A stretch of DNA of 64,000 nucleotides from Acheta domesticus (lineage: Eukaryota; Arthropoda; Insecta; Orthoptera; Gryllidae), in contig JAHLJT010000631.1 of assembly GCA_031308135.1 (NCBI GenBank), positions 143,634,734 to 143,698,733 on the forward strand. The letters run 5' to 3'. The position numbers and the translations under genes are program-made. Within the stretch, counting starts at the first letter, position 1. Every line of letters begins with the position of its first letter. Positions 22,745 through 34,489 of the stretch are shown piece after piece. The notes below the pieces were generated by a model. That model saw only the letters and a program-made list of their open reading frames with translations. It was not told where the DNA came from and searched no databases.

Positions 22745-22985
22745 ACCGGGCGAAGTGGCTCAGTGCCTAGCGCGCTGGATTCGTAATCGGAAAATCCGGG
22801 TTCCATCCCCTGGCCGACCAACCTGACCGCGTTATTTCGTGGTTTCCTTTGGTCATAAGGCGAATGTTGGAATGGTTAATAAATCCCACCCTCCTACCTC
22901 CCCCCTCCTATCGACATTCTAGTCCTCTCACCCCTCATCATCACCATATCACTTCAAAACTAATAATAATAACAACAACGTAGTT
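22745..22985 (+). repeat. tRNA-derived SINE family S2, copy 1
   Basis: The head GGGCGAAGTGGCTCAGTGCC (A box) ... GGGTTCCATCC (B box) is tRNA-like with a TTCGTAA anticodon-loop-like segment. The body GTTATTTCGTGGTTTCC ... GGCGAATGTTGG is shared with the inverted copy at 34490-34650. It ends in (AAT/AAC)n. The body resembles SINEs I associate with polyneopteran insects; that is memory, not a search. Confidence 0.72.
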
Positions 22986-23094
22986 ATAATAATTCACAGC
23001 GGGGACAAAGTGGCTCGGGTCCGTGGACTACCAGAGGTTTCCCCCGGGTAACGCTAAATGAGCAACAATGATTCGCCACCTACTTTTGTGCTAT

Positions 23095-23450
23095 TTTTCA
23101 CAGAAAACAGTTGTGTTCTCGAGAAACTTTATATTATCTAAAACATGTATACTCGTAAATATAATAATGTGGACAAATCGCCGCTAATGTAAATTTTTAC
23201 CGACGTGAGAGACAAGTAAAAATTTCATTTTTGTAATTTGTAAAAAAACAAAAGAATAGAGCAATATGGCGATTATGTCATTTCGTAGAGTACATTTATC
23301 ACTATCCCTACTCAAAGTTTAAAGAAAAAATATTTGAAGCAGGTTTTGAAAAAATCTTGTTTTTGTAATTTTTTAAAATTGCACATATTGCACGCTATAT
23401 TGCACCAAAACTACTATAATTTTCTAAAAATGTACATGATATTGTGATAG
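23095..23450 (+). repeat. Family R fragment
   Basis: Matches the family R unit at about 62950-63300: CACAGAAAACAGTTGTGTTC, CTCGTAAATATAATAATGTG, ATCGCCGCTAATG, AAAAGAATAGAGCAATATGG and TTGCACATATTGCACG in the same order. No terminal parts are present. Confidence 0.75.
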
Positions 23451-25215
23451 GTTATCACAAAAATTGACAAATATTGATAATGAAAGTTAATATAAAGTGC
23501 AAACATGGACGGTCGCAACGATGGCTAAGTAAGATAATAGTTGAATAGCGTGAAAGACGAACAAGACAAGGACTGAAGGTTTTCTGGTGTGATACTTTTG
23601 ACGGAGGGATCATGCGCGAAAAATGATTTAAAATTCGGAGCGTTTTTGTTGTGCCACGCTGTAACTGATAAGCGAATGGAGTGTTTGTGTGTGGAAGAGA
23701 CGGACGCTATATGGATGGAAATGGGAAGCGCAGTGCATCGATCAAGAGTGCATCCATGAGGGAAGTACATAAACGGGGACATTTTCGGTGTTATCATCAA
23801 AATTGACGATTGTAGAAAGACCAAGTTCTGTTACCAGTAAATTTTATTTATTTTAGAAATGAGTAATTCAAGGGGAAAGTTGGCCAATCATGCTAAACGG
23901 GGAGGTAAAAATAATAAATTAAAGACATACAAAAAAATTAGGAATAAAAGTCAGTTTTACCAGCTGTTTTTTGAAGAGATCAAATTCTTCTTGACGGAGC
24001 GCCAGGAAAAGGAACACGGAAAATAGATTACTGTTGGTTTCGAGTGCTGAATATGCAATGGGCTCGGTCCACAAGTCTCTCTCATCCCGCTTGTTCATTA
24101 AATTTTGGAACAATCAGCAGTCACGTCAACTTATATGCAAGAGATTTTTAACCTACCTTTTATCAAAAGATACTTACTACCTCACAACTTATTAACTTAA
24201 TATATTATTTCCATTTTACCCAGGGGACAAATACAAACATATTCTTTTAAAGTGTCAGCATATGCTGCTTTTACTAACTTGTTCAGAAATCGACCAACAT
24301 ATGTTTGAATTTAATTAACGATCCACATTGGGTACCTAAAAGTTCTCAGGGTGTCTTTGAAATATTTTACGAGATTCCACCTTTCAAGCAAATGTCCATA
24401 TAATTAAAACGCTAAGAGTTTTCATTCAGAAAGAAATTTCTACTCAACCAAATTTTGTGATTGTTGCTTTAAAAAAAGTCTCCTTTTTACGTTCAAAGGT
24501 TGATTGTTTTTAAAGGCAAAGATTAGCGAGAGTATGTAAATGCAATGTCCAAAAGTCTTCTATGGATATGTTCATTTACTAAAAATGTCCAATGGTTATA
24601 ATGTTTTGAGATGCATTACGATTTTGAGACTGCTGTAATTCAGTTGATACATAAGTGAGTAGATCTTGGTACTCCTAAGACAGAACAATTGAATTAGATT
24701 TTCAGTAACAAGTGTAACACTGTTTCCATAGTAAATAGTGATTGTATGGTTCGAAAATTAGTAAACGTCTGTTATTTCGTTAGTCTTGGAGAATAATAAC
24801 ATAATGTTATGAAACTGATTAATAATGAGTGATAGAATGACTTGGTGGTTTCCGATTTTTAATTTTGTTCAAATATAGAACGTTTGTACTGTTCCTTTGG
24901 TGCGATGTAATCGTCCGAATACATCTAGTTTCTATTTAAAGGAATGGAAAGGGGGAATTCTTGAGCTTATCAATATTCAAAAACCTTTTTTTTCACATGT
25001 GCATTCATTGTTAGTATTTTTTGTTATTCTATATTCATTCTACTATGCATTAATTCAAATTGAACCAACGAGAGGAGAAAACCGACATCAATTTCAAAAT
25101 TACACAACTCTACGCAACGATGCGTGCCGACATACCACTTATACCCATACATCATGGAGGCCCAAATATTTCAACAATGAAATACGGGATGACAAGTGTT
25201 ATCAATACAATCATT
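23451..25215. other. Unannotated AT-rich DNA
   Basis: Only chance frames are present (minus 23525-23824, plus 24897-25301); neither resembles a family I know. Confidence 0.4.
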
Positions 25216-25545
25216 CTACATACACACCTTCCGTTCCGTCGTGGCACAGTAGAATTGCAAGAGAGCGGTTTCCAGAGAAGGGGCGGGGACAGCCTCACTG
25301 AACACGGTGGCACGGGCCACGTGCGGATGGAAATCGCAGCGGTATTTGCATGCGGTCATCTGATAAGGCTCCCGCGAACCCAGCGCCCCATGTGATCGAG
25401 GCATGCCCTTTGCCACGCCGCTCGCAGGCGAAAAGCCTTGACTGCCCCGGAGCCGAGTCGTGACCCAAGCAGGGAAATTTCGATTCATCGCACTCGAGGT
25501 TCGAACCAGCGCCCGTTCGAGTTCCAAGGAGTTCGTGAAACAAGA
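25216..25545 (-). repeat. Candidate tRNA-derived SINE
   Basis: A GC-rich block in AT-rich surroundings. The minus strand has a B-box-like GCTGGTTCGAACCTCGAG at its start, followed by a body containing GCGAGCGGCGTGGCAAAGGG. There is no second copy in the window, so the family assignment is tentative. Confidence 0.35.
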
Positions 25546-27003
25546 GGGGAGATATAGCTAACCATACAAGGAATGGAATTCGAAATCGGTTTGCCAATAT
25601 TGCATTTTTATTTTCGGTTGCTTACTTTCGGCGACAATCATTAAGGTTATTTATCACCTTCTCTTCTCATTTCTTTGTTGTTTGGGGTGTTGAAATGTGT
25701 AATATCGAAGAAATATTGCCAACTTCCATTCCTTCAAGAACACCACTAACCTCATTTACAAGTTTTATAGCTTCTCAGAATGTTTCTTTATAAATTTGAA
25801 GCTAAATATAAATGATTTTGTTAAGAATACTGTCCAATTGAGTCGAGGTAGAGTTCTACAAATCGATAGATACTACAAAATATTGTTATTACTATCAAAT
25901 CATTATACCGTAAAAGAATCAATGAGCACGTTTTTTTTCAACTCGATGAGTTGAAAGTCCGTTGCAAAACTAAATTCCTACTCGCCCAGACCATTTGTTA
26001 ACCAAAGTGCACCACTCGGTTCCCATTTTCCAGAAATGGCTTAGTGGGTCTGTCCGCTAAAAGATGACTGGTTTCCCACACATCTCTCCCTTTCAATACT
26101 TCAAGAATTGTCGAAGTCTTAGAGTTTTGACACAACATTAAAAATTCTTCGTGACTATGTGAATATAACCTTCGGGCTCTCGCGCGATTTAGTGTCACAT
26201 GCGCGAACGCGGGCGGTATTTTTGCCGCCGACGAAAAAAAAAAAAAAAAATTTCTGGAGATAATCCGCAAAATTAGTCCTCTACTTTGCCTTCACAAATC
26301 ACTGATGACAAATACATACAAATATAGTAATGACATAATAAATATCTAAATTAAAATCTAATGAAGTAGGAAGGTAAAAATCTAATAACGAAGATGAAAA
26401 TAGTAAAGAAGGGGATAGAGAATGTGTAGGTAGCTAAATGTGTTATATATTATATCCATTTGGCTCATATTATGTAGAACATATAATTATTACTTTTGTA
26501 AATTGGATAAATAATGATAAATAAATGATAAAATGAAAATAGTAACTGTTAGGAATCTAGATTAGTAAATTCCACTTAAATCACCTACAAATTACACGTA
26601 ATGAATAACCAATTCATTTTATTTACCCAATAATTATCATAAGAGGATTATTACATTATTTATGACAAAAATATATAAAAAATATTCTTACATATTCATC
26701 ATACGCGATCTCATGGCGGTGTTTATGCTACGTAGAGCAGACTGACAAGGGTCTTTTAACTCCCATATAACGTGGTGGAGACCATTACAGTGGCACTATC
26801 TCCTGTATCACCTTCTTACAGGAACTAAAATACGAACAGCTGCCAACGATACTTCAAACGTGCATGGCTGCTGCGTTGGTTTTAGAGACGCAAGAAGGCG
26901 CGTAATGTTTCAAAAAATTGCATCGATGTTCGCGGTTTCTTATTCTGACGCAAACCCGCCCCGAACACCCAAATTTAATTAATTTACTAATTCTCTCAAC
27001 AAT
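25546..27003. other. Unannotated AT-rich DNA
   Basis: No gene recognised. An A18-type homopolymer lies at about 26234-26250. Confidence 0.4.
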
Positions 27004-27436
27004 GGTTGAGCGTCTGGGCGGGTGCGCAGACTTCTGCTCTTACGAGCTTACTTATCTCAGGGCAGTGGGATCTTTTGGGGTGTAGAGAGCAATCCAAAAC
27101 ACAGGATCACAAATAACAGTAAAACAAAGTTTAATTATTTCAAAAATAATAGCTAAATCATTACACATGAATCATCATCGAAAGAGAACGCTTCCGCCTG
27201 CGGATTCTCATTTTATGCCTTCTTGCCTGTAGGGGTAACGCGGCGCCTCCTCCTCCCCTCTCCAGCTAATGCGCGTCATTTTCTCGCGACTTTCGGCGGA
27301 CGCCGCGGGCGACAACTTCCTCGTCCGCGGGCGCGCCCCTTTTAAAACTGCGCCGCGCTCTCTTCCCCGTTCTTTTATGGTGTATTATGGTTCGTGGGCA
27401 CCTGTGACGAACCTCTGAACTCACGTTCGTCACATT
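27004..27436 (-). repeat. Candidate solo LTR or promoter-like element
   Basis: On the minus strand the block begins TGTGACGAACGTGAG and forms a hairpin from TGTGACGAAC and GTTCGTCACA (plus 27405-27436). It is followed by a GC-rich stretch with TTTAAAAGG and CATAAAATGAG, and then AT-rich sequence. A TG start, promoter-like centre and AT-rich downstream part fit an LTR. I could not fix the other end or a target duplication, so this could equally be a CpG promoter. Confidence 0.28.
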
Positions 27437-28079
27437 ATACGTATATATTATGAATAATTGAATACTTAGAAGACACTTTTCGCATTACTTAGAAATTAGC
27501 CAATTTGTATATGCGTAAGTTGGCGAGCCTAACCTGCAACTATACCCGGCGACACTAGCGCCTCCTATAATAGTACCCTCAAGCGTTGTCTCTGGTTTTG
27601 ATGGAGAGTTGCAAGGCACTGAGACTGACGATGTTGGTCACTTTTGCGCGAATTAGGCGCAAATGTGAGTGGATCTAGGAGAAGTCGTTACGAGCCGTCC
27701 ATAAATTAAGTAACGCAAATTTGGAGTATTTTCAATATCCCCTTCCCCTTGCAACGCTCTCGTAACGCGCGCTTGAAACCCTCCTTAATAAATACGTAAC
27801 GCTTGCGACAACACCTCCCCCTTTGTAAATGCAAGAAGTGAAAATAAATTATAGCACAGTAAAACAATTTGTACTTATTTTGTACAATTTGTACTTGTAT
27901 TGTACATTAAAATGAATAATTAAAGTAGAAATTAGTTAGAGTTGTGAGTGAAAGAAGAATACTTGGGCGAGAAATAGTTGATCAAAAGCTATGCGCACGC
28001 CGTCGTGGATGATGTAATAGCCAGAGTCTAGAGCGGCAAAAGTGGATTCTTGAATTTACTTTATATCAGTTTTGAATAT
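27437..28079. other. Unannotated DNA
   Basis: No gene recognised. TTGTACTTATTTTGTACAAT-type short tandem duplications occur at about 27870-27905. Confidence 0.4.
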
Positions 28080-28084
28080 CTTTT

Positions 28085-28312
28085 CGTTATGTTACAGATT
28101 AAAACTAGCGCTGCTACCAAAGCACATACTTACTTGCACTGTTTCTAATTGCTCGGCAATATTACACTACTACATAAACCGGCAAAAGTGTTTTCAAGCA
28201 GCAATTTTTTTCTGCTCCGCAACCCGAGCTCAAATTTTCAGAGTTAACGCGCCAGTACTCAAACCACTATGACACACAAACACCGTATGATCAAAGTCGG
28301 CAGAGGCATAAA
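28085..28312 (-). repeat. tRNA-derived SINE family S6, copy 1
   Basis: Aligned with 28433-28645: GCTACCAAAGCACATACTT, AGCAAAAGTGTTTTCAA, CAATTTTTTTCTGCTCCG, then a tRNA-like segment on the minus strand (A box and B box weakly preserved). Confidence 0.6.
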
Positions 28313-28432
28313 AAGAGAGATTCTTAAAAAGCTAGATTCATGTAAAAAGTAATTTGGGACAAGGTATAAAAAGTTCCACCATAGATATATTTTTTGCTTT
28401 CTCAATGAAATTCAAAAATTCAAATTGGACTA

Positions 28433-28645
28433 GTGGCGCTACCAAAGCACATACTTTATTGCATTGTTTATAAATGCCCCACAATATTATACTTGTACAT
28501 GAACCAGCAAAAGTGTTTTCAACCACCAATTTTTTTCCGCTCCGAGACCCGAACTCACATCCTCAAAGTTAACGTTCCGCCACTTATACCATTACGCTAC
28601 ACAAGCGCCCAATGAATGGGACTCGGACAGCGGCATAAAAAAGTA
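28433..28645 (-). repeat. tRNA-derived SINE family S6, copy 2
   Basis: The better preserved copy. The minus strand from about 28610 reads GGCGCTTGTGTAGCGTAATG ... GTGAGTTCGGGTCTC, a near-complete tRNA-like head with A and B boxes. The body is shared with the copy about 350 bp to the left in the same orientation. Confidence 0.65.
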
Positions 28646-28877
28646 AATGCTTGATAGAAAAACTATTGATATGACAGTACATACGGTTTACAATTCCAAC
28701 AAGAGGTGTGATAATGTGTTAAAAAGGTGAAAATTCGAAAATCACATACAGACACTTCCAGTTTATTTATCGTAATTAATTCTATTTGTGATTAGAATAG
28801 CTTCAAATGGTTTGCAATAAAGTTACTAGAATACTCAATTATTTCCTGCGACAACATAATTGCGACAGATAATACTC

Positions 28878-28975
28878 CCCGACCAAGACTCGAACCAGCG
28901 AAGATTCCCTCCGAAGTCTTGAATTCGTGCCCGACATTTAGCCACCTCGACCACCTTGTATGTACATGGCATTTA
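28878..28975 (-). repeat. tRNA-like sequence (Ser/Leu-type arm), probable SINE head
   Basis: The minus strand has GGTGGTCGAGGTGGCTAAAT and GCTGGTTCGAGTCTTGG separated by a segment long enough for an extended variable arm. The acceptor stem does not pair well, so a functional tRNA gene is unlikely. Confidence 0.5.
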
Positions 28976-29129
28976 TACTTATATAATAGTAATAAGTGTG
29001 TTGTGGTTTCAGTTCTATCATTAGGAAGCCAAAAAGTCGAGAAAATGTGATAAAAATGTCCTTTGGGAGACCAAAGAAGAAAGAGAATCAGACATAGTTA
29101 AAAACTCAGACTAAAGAGATTAGAAAACT

Positions 29130-29175
29130 AAGTACTGCGAAAGTCTGTGCCATTCTATGGCACCACTAGTTTATT
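29130..29175 (-). repeat. Family R start fragment, inverted
   Basis: GAAAGTCTGTGCCATTCTAT followed by GGCACCACTAGTTTA is the reverse complement of the family R start. No further family sequence is seen on either side. Confidence 0.65.
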
Positions 29176-29915
29176 TATGTATTTATTTATTTACCAAATG
29201 TTCTTACATTCTAGAAGAAACTTAAATGAAAATATTTCGTGCGGATTTGCAGAAAATTTTATTGTTAGGAATTGCATATATTTATGACACTAAATGAGCA
29301 AAATCAGCTCATTTTTCAAACAAATTGTACATGATTCTGATTTTTAGTATCCTGTTTATTGTAGACAATCACTTATTAGTCAGTTAAAAACCAATCAAAG
29401 TATTGGAAAGGGGGGGATTAAAATTGTTTAAAGGAAACATTTATTCTTCACAAAATATCACGTGTAACCTTGATAAAAACTTCAACACATGAAAACGCGA
29501 AACTTCAACACATGAAAACAACGTTTGACAACCCACTTTTCGGCCGCTTCTTCAGGCAATTTAGTCGGGAAAATACATTATTGTGATAACACTTGTGAAA
29601 CTCCTTTAGTTAAAACATGCAATCCAAATACAAAGTACAAGTATGGTGATTCTTACCTTGGAAGGATGTTGTTAATCAGATTTAAAAACCTTCAAACTAT
29701 ATTACAAATTAAATTAGATTAAATTACAGGTCTCATTAGGTTAATTGACTATAAATGCACATAATTTTGTGCAAGTCATATTTCCCATAAGGGAACCTAA
29801 GGCCATTGTCAATAACTACCATTTATGGTCATTACAGCATGTAAGATGTAGAGCGTCTGAACAGAACTAAAAATCTGAATAGAAATAACTGACAATCAAA
29901 GTGTGATCCAGTTTC
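29176..29915. other. Unannotated AT-rich DNA with a Penelope-like motif
   Basis: At about 29525-29565 the minus strand has CCTGAAGAAGCGGCCGAAAA, close to the CTGAAGA...GAAA motifs of the Penelope-like elements in this window and to 3437-3470. A direct repeat of AACTTCAACACATGAAAAC lies at about 29478-29518. The rest is anonymous. Confidence 0.35.
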
Positions 29916-29919
29916 TAAA

Positions 29920-30800
29920 TTGTACATGACCTTTTATAAATACCTGATCTTTTACAACAGAATTTGTTTAAAACAAAATTCCTATCTCCAATTTTGCAGT
30001 TTTGAAATGTTAACGTTCTATTTGCATGTTCGAAAAAAATGGGGTATGGCCGGAAATGAGATTAGCCCCATATTATTACCGACCCTTATTGCATATGTAG
30101 AGAAAATTTAAAGGAACATTTGGAGCTGCTTTTGAGAAAAAATCGTAATTTCAATCGCAAATTACCCAAAAATTATTTGTATATGACCTCTTTTAAAGAG
30201 CTAATTTTGTTCAGCAGACTTTGTCTGAGGCGCAAGTATCTATCTACAATTTTGTAATTTAATTTTTCTTGCAGTTATTGAAAAACCGAACAATATCCAA
30301 AAATAGAACTAGCGCCATATTTTTACCATCCCTTATTGCAAAAGTGACGCAAATTGAAAGAAAAAAATTGGAGCGAAACAAAATGTTCGTAAATTTCTAG
30401 CGCAAATTACGTAGAAACTACTCGTTTTTTCAAGAAATTGTACATGTCATTATTTAAAGTGCTAATTTTGTACAACCGACTTTGTCAGAGGCAAAATCTC
30501 TGTCTTCAATTTTGTAGTTTTGAATTTTTTTGCAATTTTCGAAAAATCGGGGATATCATCGAAAATGATACTTGCATCATTCTCTCAAACGTCCTTTCCA
30601 CTATTCAACAACAAAGTTTAATAAACAAATTGGAGCCATGTTTTCGAAATTTTTGGAAATGTCCGAGTGACTTCATGTAAAGTACCCCAAAATTAAAATA
30701 TCGGTTTCAAATTCCGCGAACCGCGACATCAGCCAAAACGATAGGGAATACCCATTTTTCAAAAAAATCGGCTGAACGGTTTAAGCAGGTTTAAGTACTA
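29920..30800 (+). repeat. Family R: three tandem units and conserved end block
   Basis: Units beginning TGTACATGAC/TGTATATGAC recur at about 29922, 30177 and 30439 (spacing about 255 and 262 bp). Each contains an AGAGGCAAAATCTCTGTCTT-like block, CAATTTTGTAGTTTTGAA, an ATTATTACCGACCCTTATTG-like block and GGAGC. They are followed by the family end block (AAAATATCGGTTTCAAATTC, ATCGGCTGAACGG). The copy is interrupted at about 30800 and continues at 31484. Confidence 0.75.
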
Positions 30801-31483
30801 GCATGTAAGTGCTCGAAGCGCGATTGCGCTCGGCAAGGGCACGTAGGCGAAAGGACGCCCGCGCACCGATTTTTCAGAAGGGATGCGCAGAAGGCAGTCA
30901 TGGCGGGACGCAAGAAGACGTATAAAAAGTTTGAGTCCGAATGGGCTCTTGATTTCGTGTGCAGTGAGTGTGGAGATTTGTTTAATAAATGTTCATCATT
31001 ACTCTACAATTTTTGAAGTGGTTTATAACGTGTATTTTCACAGATATGAACGTAGAATTTCTTTCAATGATTACAGTGTTTTTTTTAATTAAATTATATA
31101 ATATTTATGTTGATTTAGTATGTATTCTGGTTTACACATATTCTCTTCAAAATATTTATATGAGTTATTTGTAATTAGTATTAATAGTTCTCATATATTG
31201 CATTCTCTAACACTCAGTAGAAATGTGCCTTAATATTTCCTTGTTGTAATGATCAATGCTTGAATAACTGGAGTTTCTGTTTACATGTAATTTTCTATTA
31301 AAAGTTGGTAAAATTTAATAAACGTCTATGATACACCAATCCTTGTACTTGATCAACCCGCCGCATTCGCACGAAGTTTTCTCACCCCTGCTTCTCGCCG
31401 GTGACACAAGTGATTTCGACAAGCTGATATCGCCTCATGTCACAAGCCTTTGTGTGCTCGTTCATCTAACGGCCCTGGTTTAT
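30800..31483 (+). other. Insertion in family R with a 38-codon Cys-pair open frame
   Basis: The conserved family R order (AACGG, then GCTAGCGTTG and the minisatellite) is broken here by about 680 bp, with CTAGC on both sides as a possible short duplication. It contains the open frame 30900-31016, starting MAGRKKTYKKFESEWALDF and then a C-x2-C pair. This resembles N-termini of hAT/zinc-finger transposon proteins, followed by a stop. A TATAAAA box-like sequence lies within it. No other coding similarity is seen. Confidence 0.35.
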
Positions 31484-31920
31484 GAGCTAGCGTTGACCAC
31501 AGACGGACAGACAGACGAACAGACAGACGAACAGACAGACGGACAGACAGACGGACAGACAGACGGACAGACAGGCGGAAGACAGGCGGACAGACAGACG
31601 GACAGACAGACGGACAGACAGGCGGACAGACAGACGGACAGACAGACGGACAGACAGACGGATAGACAGACGGACGGGCAGACGCACGGACGTACAAACG
31701 GAAGTTTTGCCGTCAATCGATTTTTGGGTATCAAGAATCAACAAAACATGGATTCTGGCTACACCACGTGTTAGAGATTTTTTTCTAAATTTAGCAACAG
31801 GATATATGGACTTTTTCTTTACTAGAGCCCGACATTCAGAGTATTTCTGGCGAAAATTCTTCGTTTTCTGGCGCACGGTAACATCACTTTCTCTTCATAC
31901 GAAGTATTCGTAAAGTGAGA
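31484..31920 (+). repeat. Family R 3' block with expanded (GTCY)n minisatellite
   Basis: Positions 31499-31690 are an expanded array of GACGGACAGACA-type units, the complement of (GTCY)n. The conserved end follows: GTCAATCGATTTTTGGGTAT, TCTGGCTACACCACGTGTTA, TTTAGCAACAGG and GGCGAAAATTC. Open frames across the array in all phases are artefacts of its period. Confidence 0.85.
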
Positions 31921-32840
31921 AAATGAAAAACGTTGAAAAAAATATTTCCATTTATTGTAACAATTTACAACCAATAACTTTTTAAAACAAATTAATTAGT
32001 TAATATTTTAGTTTTAGTACAGGACAAAAAAAGAATTATTTCAGCAAATGTTGAAAAATGTAAAAAAAAATCAATGTTACGTAATACTTAACTAATATCC
32101 CCTACCCCTACGTAACGCTGCCTCCTACCCTCTTCCCCCTTTTAGCGGTACCTTTTAGCATGAAATTCTGTGTTTGATCAGATAGACGCATTTAAATTTG
32201 TGGAAAGATAAGAAACAAACCTGACACTGTGGGTCTTCTTATCTCGAACCTCTCGATTGGGTCAAAATACTCATCTCCAATAAATTAATAATTTTGCTCC
32301 AGAGACTGAGACGGAGCCCCGTTGGGAAACATACCCGGAGAGGAGCTCCTCCTCTGCAAGCCAAAGTGGTGATCGGTGACCAATCCCACCATCCAGCATG
32401 AGAGAAATACCGTCACATCACGGAATGAAACTTACACTACGCTAATGTGCACAGCAATTGACGTGCCCGGAAACATCTGTCAGTTATTTTCCTCTTGAGA
32501 TTCGTCGTGTCTAGGGTTCACTGTAACACCTGTTGACAAAATAAATCGTAAAATAAAAAAAAGCAATGTTGTAATATTAACTGTCGTGCTTATAACCCGC
32601 ATACCATTTCGTATCACTTAATAAAAGGATAGTAAAAGCACATTTGTGCATTGAAATGAAAAAGATCATTGCACTCTAACGTATGACTTGAATGCATCTA
32701 TTATTTCTACTCGAAGTTAATAATAATACTGTAATATCCACACGCTTGTTTCCAAATCGAATGAATATCGCTTCAGGAACTTTATCACAGAAATAATTTA
32801 TAAGCACGTTTCACCAACACCCTTCCTCTAAATTTCCAGT
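31921..32840. other. Unannotated AT-rich DNA
   Basis: No gene or repeat recognised. A self-complementary GAGGAGCTCCTC sits at about 32341-32352. Confidence 0.4.
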
Positions 32841-32924
32841 CTCATTGCATTCGCCTCAAAGCAGATCGATCGCGAATTCCAAAAGGAAGGCAATAATCTC
32901 CCGCGGCAAGATCGACCGGCGCTC

Positions 32925-32990
32925 CGGCGCCGTGCGCGTGCGCGTGCGCGTGTGCGTGCGCGTGTGCGTGCGCGTGTGCGTGCGCGTGGC
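32925..32990. repeat. GC-rich (CGCGTG/TGCGTG)n microsatellite
   Basis: Alternating GTGCGC/GTGTGC units within a CpG-rich block (about 32870-33065). Open frames on both strands here are low-complexity artefacts. Confidence 0.85.
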
Positions 32991-33065
32991 AGTCGGATGG
33001 CGGCGCTGCGGGCCCCGACGCCTCGCGCAGCGGGCGAAGGCCCCAGAGTGGACCCGGCGGTTGTA

Positions 33066-33879
33066 AGACCACATGGCCCGCATTCCGTCAATTTCGTATA
33101 ATTATTATACACCTTAAATCAATTTATGTCACATATTACGGAAAACTGATAACTCGAATTTTCATACATCGCATTCGGTATAGAATGAAAATATTCATTG
33201 CTCAACGCCTTCCCAATATAACAGAATGTTCTCTTATTGAACCATCGATACACTGATATTAAATATATAGTACTTCTAGTAACTCGGAATATAGTACTAC
33301 TAGAAAACTGAGAAAACCATCACTGTTACAACATTTCAGTATTGCTCATTAGTGTTAAATACGCGTGTATTGCGCGCGCACGCGTGTGTACGCGTGTATT
33401 GCACGCGTGGTTTGCGTGCCTTGGTGACAGGAGATTGGAGGATAGCAAATATGTGGTGTCGGACACAATGTTCGAATTCTGGGTGATGCTTGGGTAAAAC
33501 CATATAGTTTTTGAGTGGTTGGTTTTTCATACTACTGTATAATCCATTTGAACCATCATCCGAGACATAATCATTTCTCTCTTTTCTTTATTCCTTCTAC
33601 TAACACATGCACAGTGGAAAGTAACGGCAAGCTAATACTATAGGTAGAGAAAAAGTTTACAGATGAATTAACTCTATTCCAAATATGACAATCACCGTCA
33701 TCATCACAACCATCACCACTTCGCTTAAAAAGACAAAGCATATTAATTAGATCGCATTGAAAGACAAAATAAACATCAAATACATTACAGCGGTTTGAAC
33801 GTGTTGTTCAATGGTTACTTATCGCGTTTCATTTTATTATTTTTTATCATTTTATTATAAGCATCTCTCTCTAGGGCAT
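33066..33879. other. AT-rich DNA with an ACGCGT-rich patch
   Basis: At about 33358-33412 there are repeated ACGCGTG/GCGCGC blocks. No gene is visible. Confidence 0.4.
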
Positions 33880-34165
33880 AAAATCACGGAACTGGCCACA
33901 AAACCACCGCGGAGCGCTGCGCCGAGTCGCGGCCAAAATTCCGCAGCCGGCCGCTAGAGGCGCCGCGCCTCAGCGCCGCAATAGCTGCGAGGAAAATCGT
34001 GGAAAGGCGCTGGAGAGTGACGAGCGCACGACTTGCGCCTTGCGCAACAGGTTGTGGACGCGGAGGGCAGAGGAGGGGAGGAAGAGGGGGGAGTGGGCGG
34101 GGCATGCACGTGGGCCCCGCTCGCCTTTCTTTCCTTAGCTGCGGGCGAAAGTGCCAGGTTAGTAT
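33880..34165 (+). promoter_or_regulatory. CpG island with GC box and splice donor
   Basis: A dense CpG block contains GAGTGGGCGGGGC (a GC-box-like site) at about 34090-34102. It ends at GCCAG followed by GTTAGTAT (about 34151-34163), a plausible 5' splice site. This could be the first, untranslated exon of a plus-strand gene; no following exon can be named. Confidence 0.3.
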
Positions 34166-34489
34166 TATCATACAAACGCAGACATGAATCATTTCCTAAA
34201 TTAAGTAAAATCAATTATTGAAAGTGAAATAACACACATGTTATGAAATATCAGTAGAATCCCTTGAAAACATTTCATCTTGGAGAAAAACTTCAGATGA
34301 CAGATTTATTTATATGATTTTATCGAGTTGTATTATCTATCGAGTCCTATTCTCTCATTTACATTTTGATAGCTCCAGCTTCAATATCAATGAATAAAAT
34401 TAATCATCACATGATATGTATTAGCAGAAGTAGTCGTAATTCTTAGATCGCGTGCGATCCATGGTAATCCCATTATGAGGATCTTCGCA

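Noticed and set aside
22745..22820. Functional tRNA gene
   Set aside because: The acceptor stem does not close and the tRNA-like part continues into a SINE body shared with 34490-34650.
24897..25395. Overlapping plus frames of 134 and 111 codons
   Set aside because: No domain, different frames equally open, and the end lies in a candidate SINE.
28878..28975. Functional tRNA-Ser or tRNA-Leu gene
   Set aside because: Acceptor stem mismatched, and other SINE heads cluster nearby.
31440..31876. Long Cys/Val/Ser- and Thr/Asp-rich open frames on both strands
   Set aside because: They are translations of the GACGGACAGACA minisatellite, whose period keeps every frame open.
32828..33112. Arg/Ala- and His-Thr-rich frames in a GC-rich block
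   Set aside because: Low-complexity CGCGTG repeats keep all frames open; no conserved domain.
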